A DNA stretch of 63,295 nucleotides from Bacteroidales bacterium. GTDB lineage: Bacteria; Bacteroidota; Bacteroidia; Bacteroidales; UBA932. The stretch covers positions 1 to 63,295 of the forward strand of contig JAKSJP010000014.1 in NCBI GenBank assembly GCA_024398105.1, in the 5' to 3' direction. Numbering within the stretch: position 1 is the stretch's first letter; every line of letters begins with the position of its first letter. Made by a program: the position numbers and the translations under genes. The notes under the pieces were generated by a model, which was given only the letters and a program-made list of their open reading frames with translations, had not been told where the DNA came from and did not search any database. Of the stretch, positions 53,125-63,244 are shown one piece after another.

Positions 53125-53940
53125 ATGAATAAGATTCACCCATTGGCAACCGTCAGCCCTGAAGCAAAGCTTGGCGACAATATCGAGATCGGACCATACG
53201 CATTCATCGATTCCGATGTAGAGATCGGAGACGGCTGCAAGATACTTCCACACGCGACGATCTTCCAGTATGTGAAGATGGGCAGGAACTGCACGGTGTT
53301 CCCAGGTGCAGTCGTAGGCGCTGTCCCTCAGGACCTCAAGTTCAACGGAGAAGTGACCTACGTGGAGATCGGTGACAATGTGACCATCCGTGAGTGCGCT
53401 ACCATCAACAGAGGTACCAAGGCAAGCGGAAAGGGCGTCACCAAGGTAGGCAGCAATACACTCATCATGTCATATGTGCACATCGCACACGACTGTACAG
53501 TCGGCAACCACTGCATCCTCGTAAGCTACACAGGTATCGCAGGTGAGACGGATGTAGATGACTGGGCAATCCTCGGCGGTGGCTGCAAGGCCCACCAGTT
53601 CTCGAAGATCGGTGCACACGCCATGGTAGGTGGAACATCCGGCATCAACAAGGACGTTCCTCCATTCGTTCTCTGCGGCAGGAATCCTATCTGCTTCTGC
53701 GGCGTCAACATCGTCGGTCTCCGCAGAAGAGGCTTCGATTCAGAGAAGATCCGTGAGATCAAGGATATCTATGACACAATCTACTACAGCGGCCTCAACA
53801 TCACTGACGGCTGTGCGAAGGTAGAGGCCGGTTTCCCTCAGTCAAAGGAAAGGGACATGATCCTCGACTTCATCAGAAACTCAAAGAGAGGTGTCATCAA
53901 GGCCAACCTTATCCAGAACGAACGAGTTGACATGGAGTAG
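53125..53940 (+). CDS. lpxA: UDP-GlcNAc acyltransferase
   Basis: 271 residues, cytosolic trimer; first step of lipid A synthesis. Hexapeptide beta-helix from IHPLATVSPEAKLGDNIEIG; the catalytic His is in the SYVHIAHDCTVGNHCILVS segment near residue 120; the helical C-terminus ends LDFIRNSKRGVIK. In one transcript with lpxC and, 2 bp later, wbqC. Confidence 0.96.
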   Translation: MNKIHPLATVSPEAKLGDNIEIGPYAFIDSDVEIGDGCKILPHATIFQYVKMGRNCTVFPGAVVGAVPQDLKFNGEVTYVEIGDNVTIRECATINRGTKASGKGVTKVGSNTLIMSYVHIAHDCTVGNHCILVSYTGIAGETDVDDWAILGGGCKAHQFSKIGAHAMVGGTSGINKDVPPFVLCGRNPICFCGVNIVGLRRRGFDSEKIREIKDIYDTIYYSGLNITDGCAKVEAGFPQSKERDMILDFIRNSKRGVIKANLIQNERVDME

Positions 53941-53942
53941 GA

Positions 53943-54590
53943 ATGCTCCTTACGACCGCATATTTCCCGCCGATATCGTGGTTCGCCGCGGTGGCGTCTG
54001 AATTTACCCTGTCCCCGGACAGGGTAAATCCGTCTATGCTGGTGCTCGAGGCATGTGAGAACTACCAGAAGCAGAGCTACCGCAACCGCTGCCGCATCTA
54101 TTCGGCCGGGGGAGTGGAGGACCTCAATGTGCCGGTAGTGCACGAAGGCGGGACATTCAAGCTTCCGATAACCTCCATCAAGGTCGATTATTCGGTTCCA
54201 TGGGTGCAGAAGACCGAGAGGGCAATATGTGCCGCATACGACTCCTCGCCTTATTTCGAATACTACAAGGACGACCTGTTCGCCATCCTTGACAGCCATC
54301 CTGAGACCCTCTGGGAACTGAACCTGAGGCTCATACGCTTCTTCCTGGCAAAGACAGGCATAGCTGCGCAGATCAGCATGACTGAAAGCTTCAGCCTGGA
54401 ACATGAGGGCACGGACAGGCGTTGGACCATACATCCCAAGAAAGAGAATACCGTACTCTCTGAACTGCAACTGGAAAAGCCGTATTTCCAGGTCTTTGCA
54501 AGGAAATACGGCTTCAAGCCCGATCTGTCGATAATGGATCTCCTATTCAACGAAGGTCCCGACAGTATTGTCTATCTAAAGAAATTCTAG
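53943..54590 (+). CDS. WbqC family protein
   Basis: 215 residues, soluble. The N-terminal LLTTAYFPPISWFAAVAS and CENYQKQSYRNRCRIYSAGG are landmarks of the WbqC family, named for genes in O-antigen clusters; reaction unknown. Position directly after lpxA (2 bp) fits an envelope-polysaccharide link. Its last four bases overlap the convergent FadL-like gene. Confidence 0.88.
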   Translation: MLLTTAYFPPISWFAAVASEFTLSPDRVNPSMLVLEACENYQKQSYRNRCRIYSAGGVEDLNVPVVHEGGTFKLPITSIKVDYSVPWVQKTERAICAAYDSSPYFEYYKDDLFAILDSHPETLWELNLRLIRFFLAKTGIAAQISMTESFSLEHEGTDRRWTIHPKKENTVLSELQLEKPYFQVFARKYGFKPDLSIMDLLFNEGPDSIVYLKKF

Positions 54591-56188
54591 AATCTCCATC
54601 CGAAGGTCAGCATCAGGCTCCAGAGGTCGTTTGCGATACGGATCTCAGGAGAGATGTTGTCGTCGTAGTCAGGATATGGGTAGAGATACTCGTAAGGTCT
54701 TACAGAGCATCTTACTGCTGCGTCGCAGAAGAATGAACCTGCAGACTTGTAACCTGCACCGAATGCGAATGCGTGTGTAGGAGCGCTTACGCTCTGAAGG
54801 TCGTCGAAGTCACCCATTGAACGCTCCGCACATGTCGTGAGGTTGTAACCTGCGCGGAATGCGATGTTGCTGAGAGGTGTGTACTCTGCTCCGACTCTGA
54901 GCATGTGCTGGGCTCCGGTCGCGCGTGAGATCGCGTTGTTGACATCGTCAAAGCTGCCTGAACTGCTGTAATTGACGTTGCGGAACTTCGATGTGCTGAA
55001 GTCTGCCAGCTCATAGTCTGCGCTGATCAGTCCGAATCCTGGGATGGTGTAGGCTGCACCTACGCTGTATCTTGCAGGAGCGACGAACTTATAGTTGTAG
55101 AGGTAGTCCTCGTCGTCGTAGATGGTCTCGCTGAAGCTGTTGTGCGCGTACTCGGTCTCACCTGAGAACCATGCTCTTTCTGTGATGTAGTTCGCAGTAG
55201 GAGTCTGGATTGTGGCGCCGAGGCGAAGGCCTTCCACTGGAACAGCTATGATACCGATCTTGGCGTAGATACCTGAACCGGTGGCGCTGTATCCCTGACG
55301 GAACTTCATGCTCTGGAAGTAGTCAGGCTTGTCTGAGATGGTCACAGGGAACGCATCGGATGTCTGGGCGCTTTCCTTGATGTATGAGTTGAAACTGTAG
55401 TCAAGGTCTACGATTCCAAGGTTCGCACCGATGAAGAACCTGTTGCTGAAGTTCATGCCGAAGTTGACGACCATGTCATATCTGTTGCCCTTTGACACTC
55501 TGCCATAGCTCTGGTCGATCGGGCCGGCGAGTACGAACTTGCCACCTACGATATCCTCGACAGGGCTCATGTAACCGCCGTTGCCGTCTTCGAAGATCAT
55601 TCCGCTGCGGTAGCCTACCATGGTTGGCCAGAGGTCGAACGGCATTTCGTTGTAATATGCCTTGCTGAGCTCGGTAGTGGTCATCTCGTTGACGGTGCTG
55701 AGCGCTCCGAGGTAGCCCATGTATGATGAGTTGCGGTTGGTTCCGCCTGCTGACATGTCGTCGTTGAAATAGCTTGTAGCGTTGCCTACGATGCCGAACG
55801 ACACGTTCAGGAGACCGCTCTTCCTGTGGGTCTTGTAGTTCATCATGACTCCGATGTTCGGCATGGTGAGCTTTGACTTGGAGTTGCTGATGGAACCTGA
55901 TGACTCGAGGTCCACGTTGCCGGAGGCAGAGTAGAGGGCCGTGCCTGTGAGGATGTTCAGCGACGGGGTGATGGTGAACTGCGAGTAGCTGTTCACTGCG
56001 GAGCCGGCAGGGTTCAGCTGCACTGAGCCGAGGTCGCCGCCAAGTGCGGTCATCGCGTTTCCGAGTGCGACGCTGCGTGCTGTTCCGAAGTATTCGTTCT
56101 GTCCGAAGCGGAGTGCGTCTGACACTCCCTGGGCTGAAGCGTTTATTGCGAGTGCTGCGAATGCAGCGACGATGATTGTCTTTTTCAT
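54587..56188 (-). CDS. FadL/OmpP1-like outer-membrane protein
   Basis: 533 residues with a Sec signal peptide (LAINASAQ). The mature start, RSVALGNAMTALGGDLGSVQ followed by LNPAGSA, is the plug landmark of the FadL/TodX hydrophobic-substrate channels. The rest is beta-barrel with alternating aromatics, ending in WSLMLTFGWRF with the terminal Phe needed for BAM recognition. Bacteroidota relatives are often misnamed hemin receptor. Likely exports or imports hydrophobic compounds; substrate unknown. Cotranscribed with the preceding Tyr/Trp-rich lipoprotein gene (19-bp gap). Confidence 0.82.
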   Translation of the reverse strand: MKKTIIVAAFAALAINASAQGVSDALRFGQNEYFGTARSVALGNAMTALGGDLGSVQLNPAGSAVNSYSQFTITPSLNILTGTALYSASGNVDLESSGSISNSKSKLTMPNIGVMMNYKTHRKSGLLNVSFGIVGNATSYFNDDMSAGGTNRNSSYMGYLGALSTVNEMTTTELSKAYYNEMPFDLWPTMVGYRSGMIFEDGNGGYMSPVEDIVGGKFVLAGPIDQSYGRVSKGNRYDMVVNFGMNFSNRFFIGANLGIVDLDYSFNSYIKESAQTSDAFPVTISDKPDYFQSMKFRQGYSATGSGIYAKIGIIAVPVEGLRLGATIQTPTANYITERAWFSGETEYAHNSFSETIYDDEDYLYNYKFVAPARYSVGAAYTIPGFGLISADYELADFSTSKFRNVNYSSSGSFDDVNNAISRATGAQHMLRVGAEYTPLSNIAFRAGYNLTTCAERSMGDFDDLQSVSAPTHAFAFGAGYKSAGSFFCDAAVRCSVRPYEYLYPYPDYDDNISPEIRIANDLWSLMLTFGWRF

Positions 56189-56207
56189 GATTGCCTAAGT
56201 TGTTTTG

Positions 56208-57593
56208 TTAACGTCTGCCACCTGATGATGAGCCTGAACGGCTTACGCCACCACCACTGTATGAGCTGCCGCCTGTAGATCTTGAAGCTCCGCCGCTGTA
56301 TGAGCTGCCACCGCTGTATGAACTGCCTCCGACTGAACGGCTGCTTGATGAACCGCTGTTATAGCTGCCTGCGCTTCTAGAGCTGCTGTTATAGTTTGAA
56401 CTGTTGTAGCTTGAAGAGCTTGAGCTGCGGTTGTAGCTGCTGTTGCTGCCTGCGCTGCGGATGGCTCTGCTGTCAGAAGTGCTTCTGCTTGCAGTTGAGC
56501 TTGCAGTCGATGGCCTGTAGCTGCTTGTAGACGCTACTCTCGAGGTCGAATTGGTGCTGCGTACAGCGCCTGAAGTTCCGCTTGAAGGACGTGCTGAAGC
56601 GCTGTTGGTTGCGCGTGAAGCAGTAGCTGAGCTGGTTGCGCGTGCTGCAGATGACGTGCTGGTAGCACGTGTTGCTGAAGCCTGTGCCCCGGCTGCGCCT
56701 GCAACCTGCGAGCTGGTCCTTCTTACCTGTGTCATGGTGCCTGTGCTGCCTGACTTGGTGGCAGAAGAGTTGCGTGACACTGAACCTGTGTTCCTTCTGA
56801 GGCTTGAACTGCTGGTTCCCATTCCGTCCGCCCTTGCGATCGTACCGCTTGCGTTTCCGCCGCGACGCATGCCTCTAGGCTCTCCGTTGATGCCGTAGCC
56901 GTTGTGATGTCTCCAACCTGGACCATGGTGACCCCATGCCATTGTGTAGCCGTACCATCCGCCATAATAATAAGGGCATCCCCAGCCATAGTAGCCGCCC
57001 CATCCGTAGTATGGGCTGTACCATGGATCATACCAGCCGCCGTAGTACCATGGATCGTACCATCCACTGTAGTACCATGGGTCATAGTACCAGCTGCTGA
57101 GGTAGTATGGATGTCCGAGCGAGTACCATGGATCGTAGAACATCGAGCTGTGGTAGAACCCGGTGTAGTACCATGGGTTGCGGCCGTAGCGGTGATAGTG
57201 CCAGCTGCTGTAGAAGAAAGGATCGGCGATGCCGTAACGGTACCATGGGTCGTAATACCATGAGCTGTATGTCCATGGTGAATAACCGAGGTAGAGGTCG
57301 ACTGAAGGAGTGTCGATCACGTTGATGGTGATTTTCTTTTGCTGAGCAGGCTGTGTCTCCTGTGAGAAGAGAGGCTCAGCGTCCCCGCTCTTGATATAGC
57401 TTTCGGAATCCTTGGTCTGCTGGATAAGCTCTGCCACTTCGGCATTGGAAGTCCTGACAACCTCGCGGGTTGACATTCCAGGTCTATAATAGATGCCATC
57501 CTCGAATTGCTGTGAAGAGGCAAGCTGCGCTGAAGTTCCGCACGAAACCAGTGCTACGAGCGCCAGAAACAATAGTGCGATGTTCTTTTTCAT
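56208..57593 (-). CDS. Tyr/Trp-rich and Ser-rich repetitive lipoprotein
   Basis: About 461 residues. Lipoprotein signal peptide (LVALVSC, Cys near residue 18). Residues 100-235 are an extreme Tyr/Trp/Pro/Gly repeat (SSWYYDPWYYSGWYDPWYYG-type units). The final 180 residues are Ser/Thr/Ala/Arg-rich and end in Gly/Ser repeats. No enzyme domain. Similar proteins occur in Bacteroidota and are sometimes annotated vitellogenin-like. Probably surface-exposed with structural or adhesive function (inference). The frame extends 15 codons upstream of ATG 57593, but that N-terminus lacks a signal peptide start. Confidence 0.75.
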   Translation of the reverse strand: MKKNIALLFLALVALVSCGTSAQLASSQQFEDGIYYRPGMSTREVVRTSNAEVAELIQQTKDSESYIKSGDAEPLFSQETQPAQQKKITINVIDTPSVDLYLGYSPWTYSSWYYDPWYRYGIADPFFYSSWHYHRYGRNPWYYTGFYHSSMFYDPWYSLGHPYYLSSWYYDPWYYSGWYDPWYYGGWYDPWYSPYYGWGGYYGWGCPYYYGGWYGYTMAWGHHGPGWRHHNGYGINGEPRGMRRGGNASGTIARADGMGTSSSSLRRNTGSVSRNSSATKSGSTGTMTQVRRTSSQVAGAAGAQASATRATSTSSAARATSSATASRATNSASARPSSGTSGAVRSTNSTSRVASTSSYRPSTASSTASRSTSDSRAIRSAGSNSSYNRSSSSSSYNSSNYNSSSRSAGSYNSGSSSSRSVGGSSYSGGSSYSGGASRSTGGSSYSGGGVSRSGSSSGGRR

Positions 57594-57622
57594 AGTTGTA
57601 TCCCTATAATAAATAAAATTCT

Positions 57623-57720
57623 TATCTTTGTGAGCCACGCATCCTGTCGTGGCTTAAATTGTTAATTGCAACAATCGTACCTTTATCTATATGATGCAAA
57701 ATGGCATTGTTTTGTTGCAA
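57623..57720 (+). promoter_or_regulatory. proS promoter and structured leader
   Basis: TATCTTTG (57623-57630) predicts a transcript start near 57635. The leader of about 130 nt then contains AGCCACG (57633-57639)/CGTGGCT (57648-57654) and a second hairpin with arms TTGCAACA (57666-57673) and TGTTGCAA (57713-57720). No known riboswitch recognised. Confidence 0.4.
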
Positions 57721-57763
57721 GGATAGGCATAAAACGGATAAAATCAAAATTAGGATAGTCAAA

Positions 57764-59242
57764 ATGGCAGATCAGATTACCAAAAGATCGGAGAATTATT
57801 CTCAGTGGTACAGTGACCTCGTGATGAAGGCAGACCTTGCAGAGCAGTCTGCAGTCAGAGGATGTATGGTCATCAAACCTTACGGATACGCAATCTGGGA
57901 GAAGATGCAGCGTACCCTTGACGACATGTTCAAGGCTACAGGACATACAAACGCATATTTCCCGCTCTTCATACCTAAGTCCTTCTTCAGCAAGGAGGCA
58001 GAGCATGTGGCAGGCTTCGCGAAGGAGTGTGCCGTCGTGACTCACCATAGACTCATGAACGACCCTGAAGGAAAGGGCGTAGTGGTCGACCCTGCAGCAA
58101 AGCTCGAGGAGGAACTCATCGTGCGTCCTACTTCTGAGACAATCATCTGGAGCACATACAAGAACTGGATCACATCGTGGAGAGACCTTCCTATCCTCTG
58201 CAACCAGTGGGCTAACGTCGTAAGATGGGAGATGCGTACCCGCCTCTTCCTCCGTACAGCGGAGTTCCTCTGGCAGGAGGGACATACCGCCCATGCTACA
58301 TCGCAGGAGGCGATCGAGGAGACACAGCGTATGGTCCAGGTCTATGCCGACTTCGCGCGCAACTTCCTCGCACTCCCTGTCATCGTAGGACACAAGAGCC
58401 CTAACGAGCGTTTCGCAGGCGCACTCGATACCATGACCATCGAGGCGATGATGCAGGACGGAAAGGCTCTCCAGGCAGGTACCTCGCATTTCCTCGGACA
58501 GAACTTCGCGAAGTCATTCGACGTCATGTATACAAGCAAGGAAGGCAAGCAGGAGTACGTATGGGCAACATCATGGGGCGTGTCTACACGTCTTATGGGT
58601 GCTCTCATCATGGCTCATGGCGACGACAACGGTCTCGTACTTCCTCCAGCCCTCGCACCTATCCAGGTAGTGATGGTCCCTATCTTCAAGACAGCTGAGG
58701 AGCATGAGGCCATCCTTGACAAGATGTACGAGCTCAAGAAGGCTCTCGAGGCTAAGGGACACAGCGTCAAGATCGACGACCGTGACACCCTCCGACCAGG
58801 CTTCAAGTTCGCAGAGTGGGAGCTCAAGGGAGTTCCTGTACGTCTTGCGATGGGGCCTAGGGATCTCGCAGCAGGCACCGTCGAGGTCCACCGCCGCGAT
58901 ACACTCGAGAAGAAGACCATGGAGCTCGCAGGCCTTGAGAACTCAATCGAGGGCCTCCTCGACGACATCCAGGCCAACATCTACAAGAAGGCGTTTGACT
59001 TCCGTGAGTCACGCGTAGAGAAGTGCGATTCATGGGAGGAGTTCAAGGAGAAGATCGGTACCGGCAAGTTCCTTCTCTGCCACTGGGACGGTACTCCTGA
59101 GACCGAGCAGGCTATCAAGGACGCTACAAAGGCAACCATCAGATGTATCCCTGAGGACTCGTTCGTATGCGAGGAGGAGGGCAAGGACATCTTCTCCGGC
59201 AAGCCTTCTTCAAGGAGAGTGGTATTCGGTATTGCATACTAG
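57764..59242 (+). CDS. proS: Prolyl-tRNA synthetase, archaeal/eukaryotic-like type
   Basis: About 492 residues, class II synthetase. Motif 1 region [20 protein letters not shown]; motif 2 with [15 protein letters not shown] and [20 protein letters not shown]; the anticodon domain follows from about residue 290. The absence of an editing insertion and the C-terminal zinc-like extension mark the eukaryote-type enzyme usual in Bacteroidota. ATG 57764 is chosen because the preceding 21 codons lie in the structured leader and the normal N-terminus is [16 protein letters not shown]. Confidence 0.95.
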   Translation: MADQITKRSENYSQWYSDLVMKADLAEQSAVRGCMVIKPYGYAIWEKMQRTLDDMFKATGHTNAYFPLFIPKSFFSKEAEHVAGFAKECAVVTHHRLMNDPEGKGVVVDPAAKLEEELIVRPTSETIIWSTYKNWITSWRDLPILCNQWANVVRWEMRTRLFLRTAEFLWQEGHTAHATSQEAIEETQRMVQVYADFARNFLALPVIVGHKSPNERFAGALDTMTIEAMMQDGKALQAGTSHFLGQNFAKSFDVMYTSKEGKQEYVWATSWGVSTRLMGALIMAHGDDNGLVLPPALAPIQVVMVPIFKTAEEHEAILDKMYELKKALEAKGHSVKIDDRDTLRPGFKFAEWELKGVPVRLAMGPRDLAAGTVEVHRRDTLEKKTMELAGLENSIEGLLDDIQANIYKKAFDFRESRVEKCDSWEEFKEKIGTGKFLLCHWDGTPETEQAIKDATKATIRCIPEDSFVCEEEGKDIFSGKPSSRRVVFGIAY

Positions 59243-59289
59243 TCCCCTGTACAAATAGAAATACACTGCAATAGAAAAAACTAGAAGTA

Positions 59290-60363
59290 ATGAAGAAAAT
59301 TCTTACAGCAATCACAGCGTTCGTAGCATTCTCGTCCGCTGTTTCAGCACAGACTGATGCCCAGAGGGCAGCCGCAGCAGCCGCTGCAGCAATCGCAGAC
59401 GCACCTAAGACAGAAGCTGCAGCACCGAAGCCGAAGTATTGGACAAGCTCGTTGATGACCAACATCAACTTCATCCAGTCATCATATACCAACTGGGCTA
59501 AGGGAGGTTACAACAACTATACAATGAGTGCCTATGTCGACGCAAAGGCTGACTACAAGAAGAACGACTTCATCTGGAACAACCGTCTCCAGCTTGACTA
59601 CGGTCTTCTCTATTCAGAGGACAAGCCTGTGGTTCAGAAGAACAAGGACCGTATCCTCCTTGAGAGCACAGCCGGCCAGAAGATCAACAAGAGCCTCAGC
59701 TATACAGCCAAGTTCACATTCCTCAACCAGTTCGCCAACGGTTACAACTATCCTGTACCTGCCAGCGGAAAGGATGCTGTAAGGCAGGAATGGAAGGACG
59801 CAAGAGTCCTCAAGTCAGCTTTCTGCTCTCCAGCTATCGCGACCCTCGGTCTTGGTATTGACTGGAACCCTAAGCCATGGCTCAAGGTCAACTTCGCGCC
59901 TCTCACCGGTGGTTTCACCATCGTGCAGACCGAGTCCCTCAGAAATGTCTATGGTATGGGTTTCAAGGACGGCTACACAAAGGATGACCTCCTTCCTGCA
60001 GATCCTAAGGCAAGAGTCGGCGGTCTCGTGGACAACGGAGATATCATGAAGGGAACACGTTTCGAGTTCGGTACCCAGCTTACCCTCGACGCCAAGGTCC
60101 AGGTCAATGAGAACTTCCAGGCCAACACCCAGCTCATCCTCTTCTCGAACTACCTCCACAATCCTCAGAACGTCCGTGTGAACTGGGACAACCGTTTCAT
60201 GTGGAAGGTTGCCAAGTACTTCTCAGTCAACCTCACCACCAGCCTTGTATACGATGACACAGTGCTCATCGTAAACGACTCTCATCCACTCGGTTGGAGG
60301 CATGCTCAGTTCTACGAGGCACTCCAGTTCGGCTTCACCTACACCTTCGCTACAAAGAAGTAG
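59290..60363 (+). CDS. DUF3078 domain-containing protein
   Basis: 357 residues. Signal peptide (FSSAVSAQ), an Ala-rich stretch, then DUF3078, whose landmark is YWTSSLMTNINFIQSSYTNW, then AKGGYNNYTMSAYV. The rest is beta-strand-rich and ends in FGFTYTFATKK, like an outer-membrane barrel. Conserved in Bacteroidota, function unknown. Lies 47 bp after proS and 15 bp before tilS, probably in the same transcript as tilS. Confidence 0.88.
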   Translation: MKKILTAITAFVAFSSAVSAQTDAQRAAAAAAAAIADAPKTEAAAPKPKYWTSSLMTNINFIQSSYTNWAKGGYNNYTMSAYVDAKADYKKNDFIWNNRLQLDYGLLYSEDKPVVQKNKDRILLESTAGQKINKSLSYTAKFTFLNQFANGYNYPVPASGKDAVRQEWKDARVLKSAFCSPAIATLGLGIDWNPKPWLKVNFAPLTGGFTIVQTESLRNVYGMGFKDGYTKDDLLPADPKARVGGLVDNGDIMKGTRFEFGTQLTLDAKVQVNENFQANTQLILFSNYLHNPQNVRVNWDNRFMWKVAKYFSVNLTTSLVYDDTVLIVNDSHPLGWRHAQFYEALQFGFTYTFATKK

Positions 60364-60378
60364 TGCGGGCATAGCCGT

Positions 60379-61761
60379 ATGCAGAAAAGATTCAACACGA
60401 CCATAAGAGGACTGTTTCCTGAAGGGGAGACAGTCCTTCTTGCCGTCAGCGGGGGCATCGATTCGATGTGCCTGGCGGATCTTTTCCTGCATAGCGGCGT
60501 CCCTTTCGAAGTCGCCAACTGCAACTTCCATCTCCGAGGCGAGGAAAGTGACGGCGACAGCGATATGGTACGGCAGTGGTGCGGGTACCATGGTACCGAG
60601 TTCCATTGCCGGGACTTCGATACGGAGGCCTATGCCTCGCAGCGGGGCGTCAGCATCGAGATGGCTGCCCGCGAGCTGCGCTACGGCTGGTTCGACAGCC
60701 TGTGCCGTGAGAGGGGATATGCCGCGGTCGCCGTCGCACACAATGCCAACGACAATGCCGAGACGATGGTCCTCAACATGCTCCGAGGCTCGGGAATCAA
60801 GGGCATGTCGGGCATGAAGCTTATGTCCATGGTACCTGTCCCGGGGGCATCGGTTCCGCTCTGCCGTCCGCTGCTTGAATTCTCCCGCAAGGAGATCGAA
60901 GAGTATGTGGCCGCGCATGAGGTCCCGTTCCGCGAGGACAGCACCAATGCTGAGACCGAATACCGCAGGAACAAGGTAAGGCATCTGGTCTTCCCTCAGT
61001 TCGCTCAGATCAATCCTTCTTTCCTCGAAGCTTTGGGCCGCGACATGGCCAACCTCGCCCAGGTGTCCGCCGTGGCGGATGACTGGTACGGGAATGCCAG
61101 GACTGAGGTTGTCAGCTATGAAGGTGCCGATGAGGCAAGGATTTCCGTCCCTGGACTGAGGAAGGCCGGGAATGTCGGATATATGCTCTACAGACTCCTT
61201 GAACCTTATGGCTTCAACAGCTCGGACATCGCTTCGCTCCAGGCTTTGCTTGATTCTCAGACGGTGTCGGGAAAGGTCTTTGAGGCAGGTGACTGGCAGA
61301 TAGTTACTTCGTCGTCGGAACTTGTCGTAAGAAAGGTGGCTCGTGTCTGCGACCCTGTCTGCATAGTCGTGGAAGGTCCCGGGCTATATGAGTTTGCCGG
61401 CGTCAGGTTCTCGGTGTCCGTGGAGGACCGGGACCCCGGAATGCCGCTGAGGCAGCCGGCCGGAGTGACTGTCGGCGATGCAGGTACCATGGTCCTGCCA
61501 TTCCTTGTCAGGAAATGGAGGAACGGGGACTGGATGATGCCGATCGGCCTCCATGGAAAAAAGAAGCTCAGCGATATGTTCGTGGACCTGAAGATGTCGC
61601 TCGTGGACAAGGAGAAGGCGCTTGTCGCTGTCGTGCCGGGGATGAATCCGGAAGGTGACGGGCCTGTGCGGGTCGCAGCGCTTCTTGGGCGACGCGTCGA
61701 CGAGACGGTCAAGGTTACAGCTGACAGCAGAAAAGTGGTGATTGTCAGGATTCTTTCTTAA
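60379..61761 (+). CDS. tilS: tRNA(Ile)-lysidine synthetase
   Basis: 460 residues, cytosolic. ATP-dependent lysidine formation at C34 of tRNA-Ile(CAU), essential for AUA decoding. PP-loop motif [16 protein letters not shown] at residue 20; the N-type ATPase region continues with [10 protein letters not shown] and [20 protein letters not shown]; the C-terminal TilS domains include [19 protein letters not shown] near residue 385. Followed 32 bp later by the hisS ATG. Confidence 0.94.
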   Translation: MQKRFNTTIRGLFPEGETVLLAVSGGIDSMCLADLFLHSGVPFEVANCNFHLRGEESDGDSDMVRQWCGYHGTEFHCRDFDTEAYASQRGVSIEMAARELRYGWFDSLCRERGYAAVAVAHNANDNAETMVLNMLRGSGIKGMSGMKLMSMVPVPGASVPLCRPLLEFSRKEIEEYVAAHEVPFREDSTNAETEYRRNKVRHLVFPQFAQINPSFLEALGRDMANLAQVSAVADDWYGNARTEVVSYEGADEARISVPGLRKAGNVGYMLYRLLEPYGFNSSDIASLQALLDSQTVSGKVFEAGDWQIVTSSSELVVRKVARVCDPVCIVVEGPGLYEFAGVRFSVSVEDRDPGMPLRQPAGVTVGDAGTMVLPFLVRKWRNGDWMMPIGLHGKKKLSDMFVDLKMSLVDKEKALVAVVPGMNPEGDGPVRVAALLGRRVDETVKVTADSRKVVIVRILS

Positions 61762-61765
61762 ATTT
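61758..61765 (+). promoter_or_regulatory. -7 box of hisS
   Basis: TAAATTTG overlapping the end of tilS; predicted leader about 25 nt. Confidence 0.35.
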
Positions 61766-61793
61766 GCAGTCTTTTGAAACAATAGATATAACA

Positions 61794-63200
61794 ATGGCAG
61801 TTCAGAAACCATCGATTCCAAAGGGAACACGCGACTTCGGCCAGAAGGAAATGGCCGAGAGAAACTATATTTTCGATACCATCAAGAGCGTTTTCCGTAC
61901 CTACGGCTACTCGCAGATCGAGACTCCTGCCCAGGAGAACCTTTCGACTCTTCTCGGCAAGTACGGCGACGAGGGAGACAAGCTCCTTTTCCGCATCCTC
62001 AATTCAGGTGATGCTTTCTCTGGCATCGACTATGAGAGTTTCCGTAACGAAGATGGCAGCTACAACAGCAAGGCTCTCTCGCTCAAGACCTGCGAGAAGG
62101 GTCTCCGCTACGACCTTACCGTGCCTTTCGCACGCTACGTCGTGCAGCACCAGAACGAGCTTTCATTCCCGTTCCGTCGTTTCCAGATCCAGCCGGTATG
62201 GAGAGCTGACCGTCCTCAGAAGGGTCGTTACAGGGAGTTCTACCAGTGCGACGCTGACGTTATCGGCAGCAAGTCACAGATCAATGAGCTCGAGCTCGTT
62301 CAGATCGTGGACAGAGTGTTCACACTCTTCGGAATCAATGTGCTCATCAAGATAAACAACCGTAAGCTCCTTACAGGTTTCGCTGAGATCGCAGGTTTCC
62401 CTGACAAGGTGGTCGACATCACCGTGGCCATCGACAAGCTTGACAAGATCGGCCTCGATGCTGTCAAGGAGGAGATGAAGGAAAGGGGACTCACCGATGA
62501 GGCCATCGCCGTCATCGAGCCTATACTCGGTCTTTCAGGCACTACGGCAGAGAAGATCGCTACCATGCGTTCGATGATGAACGGCCAGAGCGCTTCAGGT
62601 CTTGTGTCTGAGGCTGGTCTCAAGGGCTGCGACGAGCTCGAGGAGCTCTTCGGCTTCATCGAGGCGGCTGGAGTCAAGCAGGCTGTGGAGATCGATCTCT
62701 CGCTTGCGCGCGGTCTCAACTACTATACTGGAGCGATCTTCGAGGTAAAGGCTCTCGATTTCCCTATCGGAAGTATCTGCGGTGGCGGTCGTTACGACAA
62801 CCTTACCGGTATCTTCGGCCTTCCTGACATGTCAGGCGTCGGCATCTCGTTCGGTGCAGACCGTATCTACGATGTCCTCAAGGGTCTTGAGAAGTTCCCT
62901 GCAGGTCTTACCACTTCGACGACGCTCCTTTTCGCGAACATGGACCGTGCAGCTGTCGCGTATGTGATCCCTGTTGCCCGTGCGCTCAGAGAGAAGGGAA
63001 TCTCCTGCGAGATCTATCCGGACAGCACCAAGCTCAAGAAGCAGTTCGACTACGCCGACAGGAAGGCTATTCCGTTCCTCTCGATCGTCGGTGGTGACGA
63101 GATCGCTGCTGGTGTGGTCAACGTGAAGAATCTTTCTTCAGGAGAGCAGAAGCAGTTCGCGAAGGACGATATTGAAGGAATTGTCGCATTTTTGCGATAA
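61794..63200 (+). CDS. hisS: Histidyl-tRNA synthetase
   Basis: About 468 residues, class II synthetase. Motif 1 region [19 protein letters not shown]; motif 2 [20 protein letters not shown]; HisA signature [13 protein letters not shown] near residue 305; motif 3 [14 protein letters not shown]-terminal anticodon-binding domain complete. ATG 61794 is preferred over a TTG at 61764, because a -7 box TAAATTTG (61758-61765) overlaps that upstream start. Confidence 0.95.
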   Translation: MAVQKPSIPKGTRDFGQKEMAERNYIFDTIKSVFRTYGYSQIETPAQENLSTLLGKYGDEGDKLLFRILNSGDAFSGIDYESFRNEDGSYNSKALSLKTCEKGLRYDLTVPFARYVVQHQNELSFPFRRFQIQPVWRADRPQKGRYREFYQCDADVIGSKSQINELELVQIVDRVFTLFGINVLIKINNRKLLTGFAEIAGFPDKVVDITVAIDKLDKIGLDAVKEEMKERGLTDEAIAVIEPILGLSGTTAEKIATMRSMMNGQSASGLVSEAGLKGCDELEELFGFIEAAGVKQAVEIDLSLARGLNYYTGAIFEVKALDFPIGSICGGGRYDNLTGIFGLPDMSGVGISFGADRIYDVLKGLEKFPAGLTTSTTLLFANMDRAAVAYVIPVARALREKGISCEIYPDSTKLKKQFDYADRKAIPFLSIVGGDEIAAGVVNVKNLSSGEQKQFAKDDIEGIVAFLR

Positions 63201-63203
63201 TTC

Positions 63204-63234
63204 CTTGCAATTTAAAAATTAGTTCGTATATTTG
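63204..63234 (+). promoter_or_regulatory. Promoter of the initiator tRNA gene
   Basis: CTTG (63204-63207), 19 nt, TATATTTG (63227-63234). Confidence 0.55.
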
Positions 63235-63244
63235 CAATCTACAT

